DNA of 64,000 nucleotides. Origin: Mauremys mutica (Eukaryota; Chordata; Testudines; Geoemydidae). Below the pieces are notes generated by a model that was not told where the DNA came from, did not search any database, and worked only from the letters and a program-made list of their open reading frames with translations. A program made the translations under genes and the position numbers. The stretch lies in the NCBI RefSeq assembly GCF_020497125.1, contig NC_059080.1:50719563-50783562 (forward strand), written 5' to 3'. Within the stretch, counting starts at the first letter, position 1. Every line of letters starts with the position of its first letter. Shown piece by piece: positions 1-11,140 of the stretch.

Positions 1-245
1 ATTATCTGGGCCCTCCGATTTCGTCCCATTAAACTGTTCGAGTTTAGCTTCTACCTCGGATGTGATAATATCTACCTCCATATCCTCATTCCCATTTGTC
101 ATCCTATCATTATCCCTAAGCTCCTCATTAGCCTCATTAAAGACTGAGGCAAAGTATTTGTTTAGATATTGGGCCATGCCTAGATTATCCTTAACCTCCA
201 CTCCATCCTCAATGTTTAGCGGTCCCACTTCTTTCTTTCTTTGTT
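1..245 (-). mobile_element. CR1-type LINE fragment (start of reverse transcriptase ORF), cut by window edge
   Basis: On the minus strand one frame stays open for at least 75 codons to the window edge. It includes GMAQYLNKYFASVFNEANEE, which matches the region just before the reverse transcriptase domain in CR1 ORF2 (the Y-FASVF motif). The absence of stops suggests a fairly young copy. The 5' side ends near base 245, so this looks like a 5'-truncated insertion, as most CR1 copies are. Assignment to CR1 is from recall of the family. Confidence 0.65.
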
Positions 246-399
246 TTCAGATTCTGGAACAAGCTCAAATGCTCAGTTCATGGAGTATGTACATAAGCTA
301 TACTAAAGACAAACCCACAGTAACTGTCTCCAGTTTGTGAAGGACCCCATGGAGCCAGTCTTTAGGAAACAGAAATTCATGGAGGTTAAGTCTATTAGT

Positions 400-600
400 G
401 GCTATTAGTCAGGATAGGTTTGGAATGGTGTCCCTAGCCTCTGTTTGTCAGAGGATGAAGATGGATGGCAGGAGAGAGATCACTTGATCATTACCTGTTA
501 GGTTCACTCCCTCTGGGGCACCTGGCATTGGCGGCAGACAGGATACTGGGCTGGATGGACCTTTGGTCTGACCCAGTATGGCCGTTCTTATGTTTTAACT
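400..600 (+). mobile_element. CR1 LINE 3' end
   Basis: The stretch ends in the usual CR1 3' UTR words: a tract about a dimmed or vanished dominance of GGCAC, then CTGGATGGACCTTTGGTCTG, ACCCAGTATGGC and TTCTTATG. The same words occur reverse-complemented at 22955 and 60480. No coding part remains here. Confidence 0.75.
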
Positions 601-1095
601 TAAATGAACCCAAAGTTATGGAGACAGATATGAGTCAAGGAAGCCAGCAAAGTATCAGAAACCTGGAAAAATCTCTGACTGGATGGGCTCAGGCGTTTGG
701 TCACAAGCTGAGGTGATTCAAAAGTTTTGGATTTTTTTTTAAGCAGAATTTTTTTATTGTTTCTTTAAACAATCAAACACAGCAAATATTTGGTCACACA
801 CTTCTGAAACCCCAAACCATATTCAGGTTTTGGCAGACTAATTTCAGCTTTTCAATTAAAAAACACAACAAATTTTGAAGGAAAGCAGACATTATGATTT
901 TTTTCTGCTTTTTACAAACCCCTAGTTTTTGATCCAAAAAAAGTTTTGACGGAAAATATTTGTCCAATGCTTGTAATGAGCTTTAGTGCCTTTTAGCACT
1001 AGCTGATGCTGAGAATTAGTGATACCTTGCAAAGAAGTTTTCTCAAAACTGGGTTTGTGCTGAGATGCAGAAGGTTTTTAAATATTTATTTTTCC
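601..1095. other. AT-rich, no recognised feature
   Basis: Contains T-rich and A-rich runs around 730-960. I see no gene or repeat family here. Confidence 0.5.
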
Positions 1096-1251
1096 CAGGG
1101 CCACCCGGGGGGGGGGGGCAATTTGCCCCAGGCCCCGCAGGGGCCCCCATGAGAATACAGTATTCTATAGTATTGCAACTTTTTTTTTTTATGGAAGGGG
1201 CCCCTGAAATTGCTTTGCCCCAGGCCCCCTGAATCCTCTGGGCGGTCCTGC
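1096..1251. mobile_element. Short hAT-like MITE with G/C-rich inverted ends
   Basis: Begins CAGGGCCACCCGGGG and ends CTCTGGGCGGTCCTG, which are imperfect inverted repeats, with a second inner pair (GCCCCAGGCCCC in both arms). A run of about 12 G lies near the left end. I could not find a clear target-site duplication. Confidence 0.55.
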
Positions 1252-4200
1252 ATAGGCTGCCTGAATATCATTGATCATTCCGAGCCCCTGTTCCATATAT
1301 TGCTGAAAACATGATTTATTCGTCACAATCCTTTCCTTTCTTACTGCTACTACTTCAGGACCGCAACATTGCAGCCTTGGATTTATTCTCAGACATCACT
1401 TTATTTGCTTTTCAAAATCATCTTCAGAAACTGACAAAGCTCAAAAATGTGAGAACGTGGCACGATTTAGCTGGGCTGCTTTTGAACTGCTGGACAGAAA
1501 CACCTTCAGTGAGCAGCCTTTCTACCTCTTACAGAACAGTCAGTGCCAATCTCAGTATCCCCTGATGCTTTACACACATTTTTAAAAGGAAGTAAACCTT
1601 AGAGGAGGGGGGATAAAAATCACATTTCCCAGGTTACTGCTCTCCAAGGGATGGTCTGTATTCTCATCCGAGGCCTAGATGGATAAGGACAACCTGGCTT
1701 ATACTGTAGAGTCTATGCCTCTTGAGATTTGGTCTGTACCCTTAGCAATCAGAATGAAATCAGCATGCTGCTGCTCACCAATACGCACATTATAAGTTCT
1801 CTCCACACATCTGGATAATTAGGTAATGTGAAAGGCAAACAACATGCAACACTAATGAACAAACCTCACCTCTTGTTCCAGGGCAATCCAATAGCCTCTG
1901 CGTTTTTGCTTTGTTCTCGGAAGATGGTGTCAAGCAGCAAATAATGTTAGCCTCCCCACCCATGTGCTGAAGCTCCTGTGTAACTGGTAGCCCTAATGAG
2001 CACCGCTCCTTCCTTAAGGCAGGGTAGGAAAAGGTGTTTCCTGAGGTGGAAGAGGCAACCCCCACATTGGACCAGGGCAGGAAGGAGTTAATAGAATCTT
2101 CTGTAGGAAGGGGCTACTACCTGCCAGGAAGACCTCCAGCTGGAGGGAGGGAGCGGCCTTAGATGGAGACGGCCTTGATAGATGGGGCTGAGGCAGAGAG
2201 GAACTAGGGTGTGGGCAGAGCAGGACTGAGGCAGGAACCCTAGGAGCAGCCAAGCCTGGAGAGGAGAGAGCTTTATAGCAAAAGGGTGAATTTTGTTGCT
2301 ACACAGGGTGTGGACTGTGTAGAGGTTTGGAAAGATTCCCTCTCTCATTCTGCCCCAAAGCCTTGCACAGCAAAGGCAGGCTGAAGAGGTGGGAGTGTCA
2401 AGCAGAACTCCTGCTTTACGTTTATCCCAGAGAGTGAAGAACAGAACTGGGTGTTTGTCACTTCCCTTTCCCTAAACTTTAACTCTGAGCTCTGGGCTTA
2501 GAGAGGCAAATATGCTGAGAACAGACAAATACTAAGACCTGGGTAGGATTCATTTGAGGGCAAAGTCATCACAATTGCCTTTAGGCAGCCCTTGGACAGC
2601 TCCCCTGGATGATCTAAAAGCATCCTGTCAAAACATGAAACCTGCCAATTGCAGCTCTCCAAGCCAAGGTGCTGCTAATACACAAGCATCTGTTAAGAGA
2701 GCCCTGCTTGTGGCATTCACTCTGTGAGACTCATTCCAACCTGGACATTTTAATTGCTGCAACCATGTCCTGTTTCCATATAGGGACCTTGTTTTCTACA
2801 AGGTATCACTCAGTACCGGCCAGGCGCACAAATTCCTCTTCATTGAGCTTCTGTCATATGCGACAGTCTGTACTGCTGGCCCACCTCGCTATGAACTGGA
2901 GAAAGTGGGATACTATCTGCTACATCTCATTAGTCTGAGGACCGGCTATTAATTCAACAGGGCGAATGCACTGGGGTTGCCACAAGGCCTTATCCTTATT
3001 TCTTGCCCAGAATGTGTTACAATTACCCACCAGTCATTACATGACTAATTTCAAATAAATCCTAGACACTGATAGTGAGACTCCAAATTGAAACCCCATA
3101 AATCATGTATGTAAGACTTGCTGATCCTAGAGGGCGTAAAGGCTCTTGATTTGAGGCTTGCCAATACAAAGAGCCCTTCCTTTGACTAGAGGCGTGAATT
3201 CCTAGGGTTTGTACTGACAAAAACTTGCCACAACATTTGTGTTTGAAGTAAAATGGCAATGATTATAGTGCAGACTCTTAATATCTTCAGACGTATGCTG
3301 GAGACACGTTGGCAGGGCTCCCTCCAGGGTTACATTTCCACCATCTTCTATTATAAACCACTACTTTTGCTCCCTACAATTTTAGCATGGTGAAGGACAT
3401 GCAGCAGCATCCCCATACTCCCAGGGCAGCTAAACCCCTGGATGTTGGCTGCTTTCCTTCCCTCCTGTCCCACAAGAGGTTGGTGGCCAGGTTCAGAACT
3501 GTCTGGACTCAGAGGTGGGCACCAATTGGCTGAATGCATATGGTGGAATGGCCTTTGGAAGATGAGTTTATTAGCCCACTATGCTTGTAGCTCACACTGC
3601 AAACTGTAAGCCCTTGATGGGCAAGTCCCCATTTGAGCTATGGAAGAGGTCTCACCTATTCCCCACTTCTCTTCCCAAACAGAAACTGGCACACTTGAAG
3701 AGCATTCTCTGTGGTTGAGGACTTGACCTCAGCTAAGGATAGGGTGTGGAGGTCAGTGATGGGAGAATGGAAGCAGCTGCCTCTGGGGACAGTTATGCAG
3801 ATACATATGGCTGGGAGGCTCTGGTTTTCCTATTGACATGCAGCAGGAGCATAAAGGGCTCCATTATGCTGCAGGCTGAAATAGCAGCTCTATCTCATCA
3901 CTGCCAGCTTTGCAGAGCACCCTTGGTAATGCTCTCTGACAGCTATTTGTATAGTGCAACTCTGACCACTCCTTCCACTTTGTGCTCCTCCACCTGTTCA
4001 GTGCAGAGGGTCTACCTTAAAGGCATAAAGAGACCCTTGCATTTCTTTCAGCCCTGGTACTACTCTTCGCATTTTTAAAATGTGCCCATGGTTGTTGACT
4101 CTGTGCATTTAGGGGAAATGCCACTCTTGCCTCAGTAACCACAGAGGGTCTCCATAGGCAGCAAGGGTGGTACATTTCTGGGGACAGCATGAGCGGACAC

Positions 4201-4364
4201 GCTTCCTGAATGTGGAAATGGGCACACTGGCTAGCAGCACGTAGGGTGGGGCCAGTGCTCTGCTTTCCTACTTATCACATTGTGGGGACAGGGACATAGA
4301 AGGGGCACTGAGAGATACTTACTGGATACAAGTCAGAGGACAGGGCTTTAACTGCCTTTAAAAA
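1252..4364. other. 3' flank of RYK without recognised genes
   Basis: No splice-flanked coding blocks and no repeat that I can name. A purine-rich tract lies at 2070-2280. The short open frames here show no family motif. Confidence 0.4.
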
Positions 4365-4399
4365 CAAAAATAATTTAGTTCTGATAATATCATAATACC

Positions 4400-4572
4400 C
4401 CAGGCCTAAAACCAATTTACACAGGTCAATAGAATTACCCCCATTTTACAGTGGGGAAACTGAGGCACAGGGAGAGACGTGATTGACCCTCAGTCACTCA
4501 GCAGGCCAGTGGCCAAGCTGCGTACAGAACCCAGCTCTGCTGCGTACCGCTCCAGTGTTCTATTCACTAGGC
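4400..4572 (+). mobile_element. MIR-like (CORE) SINE, left part
   Basis: Contains CCCCATTTTACAGTGGGGAA then ACTGAGGCACAGGGAG, followed by AGTCACTCAGCAGGCCAGTG and a run on to CACTAGGCCAC. This order of words is typical of MIR-class SINEs, very old in amniotes. The element resumes at 5023 after a hAT insertion. Confidence 0.7.
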
Positions 4573-5022
4573 CACTGGTTTTCAAATTGCACATGCCCTA
4601 CTTTGTAGGGGGCCCACACGGTTATCAGGGTGAGGTGCTACAGCCAGCCAGTGGGCAAGGCAGCAGCAGGGAGTTCTTAGTGATCAGGGAAGGTGAGGAC
4701 CACATCCCTGATCAGGCCCATCCTTCTGCCCCTCTCCCTTCTCCACTCCCTAACGGCTGCCCCTCTCCCTGCCATATTTTAAACCCACCAGAGCCTGTGG
4801 GGGTATTAGGTTTTGGGCTGGGAGGGAGTGCCAGGAATCCTGCTATGCTCTGCCATGGGTTCCTCTGGGATGGAGCCAGCTGGGTCCTGCTGTCAGCCCA
4901 GGAATGAGCTGCTGGCTTGCCTCAGTGAGTCATTTTCTGCCCCAGATGGGCAGCAGTTGTTGGGCAGTTACATGACTCCCATGGAGAAGTGGGGTGCAGA
5001 AAAAACAGTTTGGGAACCTCTG
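4573..5022. mobile_element. Non-autonomous hAT inserted in the MIR-like SINE
   Basis: The ends are CACTGGTTTTCAAATTG and, reverse-complemented, CAGAGGTTCCCAAACTG. The flanking 8-mers are CACTAGGC (4565-4572) and CACTAGAC (5023-5030), matching at 7 of 8 bases, the duplication length of hAT elements. The MIR-like SINE continues on the right as CACTAGACCAC. There is no transposase. Confidence 0.8.
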
Positions 5023-5045
5023 CACTAGACCACACTATCTCCATT
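5023..5045 (+). mobile_element. MIR-like SINE, right remnant
   Basis: The CACTAGACCACACTATC stretch completes the SINE interrupted at 4573. Confidence 0.6.
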
Positions 5046-5836
5046 AAATGAAGAGCTAGTCAGGCCAGAAATGAACAAACACCTAAATGGAAATACCAGG
5101 AGCAAACCTTGCCCTGTGCTATGCAGTTACTGGGAGGGTGGGGGAGAAGGAAGATGCTCCTCTTTCCCTTCTCTGAGCACCTACCCAACACCAAAACACA
5201 ATTCAATTCTAGCATCCAACAGAGAACTAGGCTTTGCTAGCATATATGGTGCATTTCCATTGCCTGGAGCGACAGCCTTCAGCCCCAAGGGGGATGTAAC
5301 TGCACATTTCACACTGTAACTTGTGTAGAACTGCACTAAGGAGAGCCCCATCGATGCATCTCTCCTCCTCGCTCTCTCCTCCTGAGCCATCCTGTCTCAC
5401 TCTACTTTCAGAAGAAGGAGCCCATTCTGGAATTATTCTTGCATCTCATGCTGTGAGGGCAGAGAGAAGACAACAACAGCATTGCTACTTAGTTATGCTC
5501 CTGGAGTCTTCCAGATACTCTACCTTGTTTTCAGAAACTGGAGCAGCCAGCTTGGAGCAGTCTTACCCACAATAGCATTGAGAGATTGCAGGTGCCATTG
5601 CTCCTGCTTATGTTGTATTCCATGAGTTTGACATGGACTTAAGCCCACACTAAAAACCTGCCTTCTCAGTGCATTCCAGCCTCCGCAGTTAGATTTCACT
5701 TTTTGCTCATTTTTCATGTCAGATTTCTTCCACCTCATTTTTCTTTCACAGGATGTTTTATTAAAATTGGAATAAGCACCTTCATGGTGTTCAAAGTGTA
5801 CCAGCCAATTTGCTTCAGGTCCTGGAATTAAGAACC
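5046..5836. other. No recognised feature
   Basis: Short frames only. I see no repeat family or exon in this stretch. Confidence 0.4.
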
Positions 5837-5848
5837 TCAATCAACAAT

Positions 5849-5980
5849 AAGAACAGGAGTACTTGTGGCACCTTAAAGACTAACAAATTTATTTCTAAAA
5901 TAAATGTGTTAGTCTTTAAGGTGCCACAAGTACTCCTGTTCTTTTTGCGGATACAGACTAACACGGCTGCTATTCTGAAA
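5849..5980 (+). mobile_element. Palindromic Penelope-like/retroposon copy, ribozyme centre lost
   Basis: A 36-base arm starting AACAGGAGTACTTGTGGCAC is followed within about 20 bases by its inverted copy ending AAGTACTCCTGTTC. A unique tail then runs GCGGATACAGACTAACACGG. The copy is bracketed by a perfect 12-base direct repeat TCAATCAACAAT (5837-5848 and 5981-5992), a retroposon-like duplication. Related copies at 8770 and 24385 carry a hairpin core in the middle that is missing here. Assignment to Penelope-like elements is inference from the family's known palindromic, ribozyme-bearing terminal repeats. Confidence 0.65.
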
Positions 5981-5992
5981 TCAATCAACAAT

Positions 5993-7089
5993 GAGAGTGT
6001 ATCTAATACAGATCGGGTTTTTTGCTAAATTGACTTGCTGCCATCTTTCACAATCCATGACTGAGCAGTCATGTGTATATGATTGGTTCCAAAGCTGGAA
6101 AAGTATTCTAGTTATAGCATAGAGAACACAAAAATTCCCTGGGATTTAGGAAGTGCTCAGCATTGGCCTACCTTTGCCCTTTCAAAGTCAAACAGGAGTT
6201 TCATCACTGACTTTTGAACGGGGTCAGTTAGGACAAACACTCAACTCTCTTTTTGCCTGTATCATTACCTAATTTAGAATGTAAACATTTTAGGGGCCGG
6301 AACCATACCTTATTTTGGGACAGATTTTCAGAAAGGTTTGAGATGAATTTGCAATGCCCGGACTTTGATGCATGCATCCAAACTGGGATTTGTATATACA
6401 TGTTTGCACAGCTCTGGGTTGTTGCATGTCCATCGGACCTTGATTGCATTTTTTAAAAATCCAGTCTTGTCTCTGAAGTGCCATACACACCTGATATTGC
6501 AGAAATGTTGAAGTATTAATACCCCTACTCAGATTCTCTCAATGTTTAACACTGTTCTAAACGGTGCTGTCTCAGCCTGTGAAAGCCCCAGCATGCATTT
6601 TAGTTCACCATGCACTCCATGGAGTACTCCTTTCCAGAGCAGAAGGCAAATGACAAACTCCTACTGCAATACTTAATCTTTCAGTCAAGCAAGCAAACTC
6701 TGGGTGGGGAAGGATGGAAATGTCAGTTATTAGAAGAATTTAAAAAGAAATAGAAAAGAAACAAACAGCAGAAGAGTTAGGCTGCATAGTCAACCTTTAA
6801 CATTGGTTATCTGGAAATTGGTTATCTGGAATCTGGACTCGGCTGTTCCCAAGTATCCACCTGAGGAACTTTCTGCACTTGTACCTCCCTCTTCCATGCA
6901 TCAGCCCCCTTCTTTCCCAGTCGCCACATAGTCACAATGGAAGTTAGAAAACAAACAGTCACTGTACATGTGAACAATAAAAACGGGGCTGTCTCAGGCC
7001 AAAAGAGTGCTAAGATCCTTCTGAACCACTGTTGTTGATCAGGGAATGGAAAGGAAAGCGCACAGCACACTTCTAGCCCTAAACTCAAA
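5993..7089. other. No recognised feature
   Basis: AT-rich non-coding sequence with a duplicated phrase around 6805-6830 (ATTGGTTATCTGGAA repeated nearly in tandem). No gene or known family recognised. Confidence 0.4.
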
Positions 7090-8410
7090 TGCACTGTTTA
7101 CAACTGCTGTCTGGAATTTCTTTGCTCCAATTCCATTCTATGCCCTCTCCAATCCGGCTTCCACTTCTTACTCTCCACTGAAACTGCTCTGCCAATGTCT
7201 CTAATGACTCCTTCTTAGCCAAAGCTCAGAACTAGTACTTCGTCCTCATCCTCCTTGACCCGTCAGGTACTTTGGACATTGTTGGCCATACTTCCTGAAT
7301 TTTTTCCCTCCCTTGACTTCTGTGACTGTCCACTCCTGGTTTTCCAGCATGTCCTTTGGAGGCCCCTCCAACTTTCTGATAGGGCTCCCCTTCTCTTCTC
7401 CCTCTATACCTTCTCTTTGGGTAATCTCATCTGCAAACACAAACTACCATTCTCTAGGCTGACAACTCACAGATCTACCTCTACTCCAGATCTGTCTCCT
7501 TCTGTCCAACCTAAAATCTCAGCCTGTCTCTGACACCTTTGGCCATTGGCTCCAGCTCTACGTGGCTAAAACAGAGTTCTTAATCTTTATCCCCAGCCTC
7601 TTGATCCCTATGGCTAGCTAACAACACAATTCTACCTGTCACTAAGGCCCATAACCTGGGCGTTACTTCAACTGGGCGTCTCTCTAGGTCCTCACATCCA
7701 GGCTATGCACAAATCTTAGTGATGTTATGCAGAAAGAATCAACAAGATACAGGTCTTTCCTAACCATTTACATAGCTAAAACTTGTCCAGGCGCTCATCC
7801 TCTTGATTACTTCAACTTTCTTCTCTCTGGCCCTGACAAATGCAATCTTGCCCCACTCATATCTGTTCAGATAGTTTTCCTAACCCATTGCTTTGACCAT
7901 GTCACCCCTCTTTCACAGTCTTCCATTGACGACTCCCCCCCCCCTTTCTCTATTGCATTAAACATAAGCAACTTGTCTTCACTTTCAAGGCTGTTCAGGA
8001 ACTATCTGGATCTATCATATCTCATTCAATATTGAGATGTCAACTCCTGCCTCCAGTGTCCACTTGTTACATTTTTAAACAGTAACTTTCACGCTTCCTC
8101 CTCATACTTAAGAGGGGCTGACTGTAAACATCTGTGAAGCTACTTTAATTATCCTCCTTCAGAAACCCTCAATATTTTCCTCTGCTGTGATGCCTACAGA
8201 AAACTTGAGGGTTAGGCTACTGGTGAGCTGAGACCACTGCCCATCCTGCTGACCAATATTGTCTCATTGTTTCCTTATATTCCCTCATCAGCTACCTTAT
8301 CATGTACCCTGACTGGATGCTCTCAGGGGCACCGGCCATCTTTTTGTTCTGTGCTTGTACTCAACAGGGTCCTCAGCCATGACTAGGGCTCCTAGGTGAT
8401 AGGGTAATTC
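7090..8410 (+). mobile_element. L2-type LINE, decayed reverse transcriptase and 3' UTR
   Basis: Frame-shifted pieces on the plus strand follow the L2 ORF2 order. A degraded Leu-Asp-Ile-Val-Gly-His (from FDTVDH) lies near 7260. PLLFSLYTFSLGNLICKH lies near 7385, and an ADNSQIYL relic of the YADDTQLYL catalytic box near 7460. Then come KTCPGAHPLDYFNFLLSGPD (7780-7840) and NLAPLISVQIVFLTHCFDHV (7845-7905). The 3' end reads CTTTTTGTTCTGTGCTTGTA and then CATGACTAGGGCTCCTAGGT, the usual tail in reptile L2. Several stops and frameshifts mark it as dead. Confidence 0.75.
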
Positions 8411-8758
8411 TAAACATTTTAATGCAGAAAAGGCATTAAAGCTGATATGCTCCCTTCTAATGAGCAGAGAAGAACAACTCTCAGCAAACTGGATGTGAGA
8501 GAAAGGAAGGACAAGACAAGAGTGTCTATGCAGTGTGTTTTCACATTCCTTTTGGCTGAGTAGTGGGTAAAGCATGAGGCTTTGGCACAACTCCCAATAT
8601 TCCCAATTTCTGAGCAGCTTCAAACATAAAATAACTGAAACAACCTGCTAGGGAAATGTTTCTTTCCTGCAAACACAGAATTTCCCCTGATAAGTGAGCT
8701 ATGAACTGTACAGACAAACATTGTCCCTGGCTCAAAAAACGGATAGCTAAGAAGTGAC
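8411..8758. other. No recognised feature
   Basis: Non-coding by eye. No family recognised. Confidence 0.4.
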
Positions 8759-8769
8759 ATGACACAAAG

Positions 8770-8906
8770 TATCAGAGGGGTAGCCGTGTTAGTCTGGTTC
8801 TGTAAAAGCAGCAAAGAATCCTGTGAAGAAGTGGGTATTCACCCACGAAAGCTCATGCTGCAAAACGTCTGTTAGTCTATAAAGTGCCACAGGATTCTTT
8901 GCTGCT
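8770..8906 (+). mobile_element. Penelope-like retroposon copy with hammerhead-like hairpin
   Basis: Starts TATCAGAGGGGTAGCCGTGT, runs through CAGCAAAGAATCCTGTG, then the hairpin GTGGGT-ATTC-ACCCAC followed by GAAA, and ends with the inverted copy CACAGGATTCTTTGCTGCT. A perfect 11-base direct repeat ATGACACAAAG flanks it (8759-8769 and 8907-8917). The hairpin sits between UGAAGA and GAAA. In the copy at 24385 the same block is longer and better preserved. Confidence 0.7.
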
Positions 8907-8917
8907 ATGACACAAAG

Positions 8918-9368
8918 GGTGAGGAAGGGAAGTCAAATACATACAATTTTTAGAAAGATTTGCATTTTAAGAAGAGTTATGAGTGTTTATCAACCCCATC
9001 AGCCATTCATGCTATCATAGCAGGTATCATAGCAGACGTGAGTCTCATGGAGAGATTTGAAGATAGTGGCTTTGTGGATCAGTTCAGAGGGAATTGATGC
9101 ATAAGGAGCAGCACAGAAGACAGTTTGTTTCATGTTTGTACATGAAGTTAAGAAATGAACCGAAGCAGCAAAAGTCAGATGGTGAAAGTGAGGAATGGAT
9201 AGTGGAGACAGAGTTGCAAAGGGCATTTCAGCTGCTTTGCCTCACCTTAACACTTGATACTGATATGGAGGGAGCCAGTGGAGGGGCTCAAATGGTGGTG
9301 CTGAACAGGAGCAGAAAAAAATGTAATACAGATGTGATGATCTGAGGTATAAAGATTTGAGCTGTCAC
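8918..9368. other. No recognised feature
   Basis: Non-coding by eye; short tandem word ATCATAGCAG around 9014-9033. Confidence 0.4.
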
Positions 9369-9376
9369 ATTCATGA

Positions 9377-9970
9377 ATAAGGCTAAGATTTTTTCATGAA
9401 CGTCATGGAAATCATGGAATCTGTGACTTCTAGTGTCCTCTGTGAATTCAGCCCTGTTGGCTGGGTGCTGCAGGTGGCAGGGGGACCCTGCAGCTCCCAG
9501 TGGCCGCAGGAGCTGGGCCCCCCTGTAGCTCTCAGCTGCCACGGGCAGCGATGGCCCCCTCAGAGCTGCGCCAGCTGCTGCAGATTGTGGGTCCCCCTGG
9601 AGCTCTTGGCTGCCAGCGGGGCGAGGGGCCTGGGAGCTCTGAGCCGCTGATGGTGGCCAGCGGGGCGAGGGGCCTGGGAGCTCTGAGCCGCTGATGGTGC
9701 CAGGGCCTCCGGAGTTCCAAGCCACTACAGCACATGGGGTCCTTCAAAGCTCCCTGCAGGTGGTGGGGAACCCCAGAGCTCAAAAGCAGCCCCCACAGCT
9801 GCCCAACCTCTGCAGGTGGCGTGGGGACCCCACAGCTGAACTCCCCATTTTGTCAGGGATATTTTTAGTAAAAGTCAGAGACAAGTCACAGGCTTCCATG
9901 AATTTTTCTTTATTGCTCATGACCTGTCTGTGACTTTTACTAAAAATATCCCTGACAAAATCTTAGCCTT
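9377..9970. mobile_element. Non-autonomous hAT with long inner palindrome
   Basis: The ends are AAGGCTAAGATTTT and its exact inverse AAAATCTTAGCCTT. The 8-mer ATTCATGA occurs on both sides (9369-9376 and 9971-9978). The right half is itself an inverted repeat around 9900, with GATATTTTTAGTAAAAGTCA in one arm and its complement in the other. The middle is G/C-rich and holds a near-perfect tandem repeat of about 42 bases (around 9615-9690). There is no transposase. Confidence 0.8.
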
Positions 9971-9978
9971 ATTCATGA

Positions 9979-10917
9979 GTGGGACATGTAGCTCTTCCCA
10001 AACAAGTGCTGATAAAACTCTATACCACACCAGCATACAGAGGCCACATACGTAATAGCAAAAACTCAAAGTGACCTACACATTCATGATTTTAGGGTCC
10101 AGTTCAGAGGCTAGAAGCGAGTGGTAGCCCCACCAGGTCCCTTATCAATAGCACAAACCTCTGCAGATCAGATCTTCAGCATCTCAGTGGTAGAGGACTG
10201 AATAAAGTACCTGTCCTTGTCTTTGGCCAGGAACGAAAACTCTACAACTGGAAGGAAACATGGCAGCCTTTAGAAGCTGCTCAGAGGTTTGCAATCATTG
10301 GAGACACCACGAGACAAATTATCAAGTCAAGTAAGGCAGTCAAAAATTGATCAATTAGTTGTAGAACTGGAGCAGAATTTGTCCAGGAATTAAGCCAGAC
10401 CCACTTCCTTGCTGGGAAAATGAGCATGATGGCATACCTACCAGAGTTTTGTCCCTGGATCTTGGTCAGTGCTCCATTGTTTGCAATAATGGCAATGTGA
10501 TATACCCAAAGCCCTACAAGCTCTCCTCTTGCAGCTGAAAGGGAGAAGGAACATGTGTGTCTCTGGTCCAACCCCCAAGTCCAGGCTGCTGTGTGGGTAT
10601 AGGTCTTCTGATCGTTTACCCTTTCTTGAGCATATTTTGGACCTTCTGCTTCAGTGCCAGCCCTTACTGTTGCTCAGAGCTTTCCTAAGATGTAGTAGAG
10701 TGAAACTGATCCAATTTTTGACAGTTTCACTGCCCTACACCAGTTCCCAACAGTAGCAGGGAATATTAGTCAGATTTCTCTCTGCTACAGCTTAGGCAGA
10801 AGAACTGTTTGCAAACTCAAGACAACAGCTCTGCCATCAATTAACTCTAGTTCCTTTTGAAAGGTTTACTTCACATGTGCAGCCAGATTTTTTTTATTTT
10901 TTAAAATGACATCAGCA
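9979..10917. other. No recognised feature
   Basis: Non-coding by eye. Short frames without family motifs. Confidence 0.4.
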
Positions 10918-10919
10918 AG

Positions 10920-11104
10920 GGGGGAGGGATAGCTCAGTGGTTTGCACATTGGCCTGCTAAACCCATTGTTGTGAGTTCAATCCTTGAGGAGGCCACTTAG
11001 GGATCTGGGGCAAAAATCAGTACTTGGTCCTGCTACTGAAGGCAGGGGGCTGGACTCAATGACCTTTCAAGGTCCCTTCCAGTTCTAGGAGATATGTATA
11101 TCTC
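10920..11104 (+). mobile_element. Turtle tRNA-derived SINE
   Basis: The tRNA-like head has an A box TAGCTCAGTGG (10930-10940) and a B box GAGTTCAATCC (10973-10983), the internal RNA polymerase III promoter. The body includes TTAGGGATCTGGGGCAAAAA and GGGGCTGGACTCAATGACCT. It ends in a T/A-rich tail near 11105-11140. A second copy lies at 55663. I recognise this as the tortoise/turtle Pol III SINE. Confidence 0.88.
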
Positions 11105-11140
11105 CAATTATTATTTTATTATTTTATTTTTATAGATTTC

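Noticed and set aside
10930..10983. tRNA gene
   Set aside because: A and B boxes are present, but the body and tail are those of a SINE, a second copy occurs at 55663, and no acceptor stem closes.
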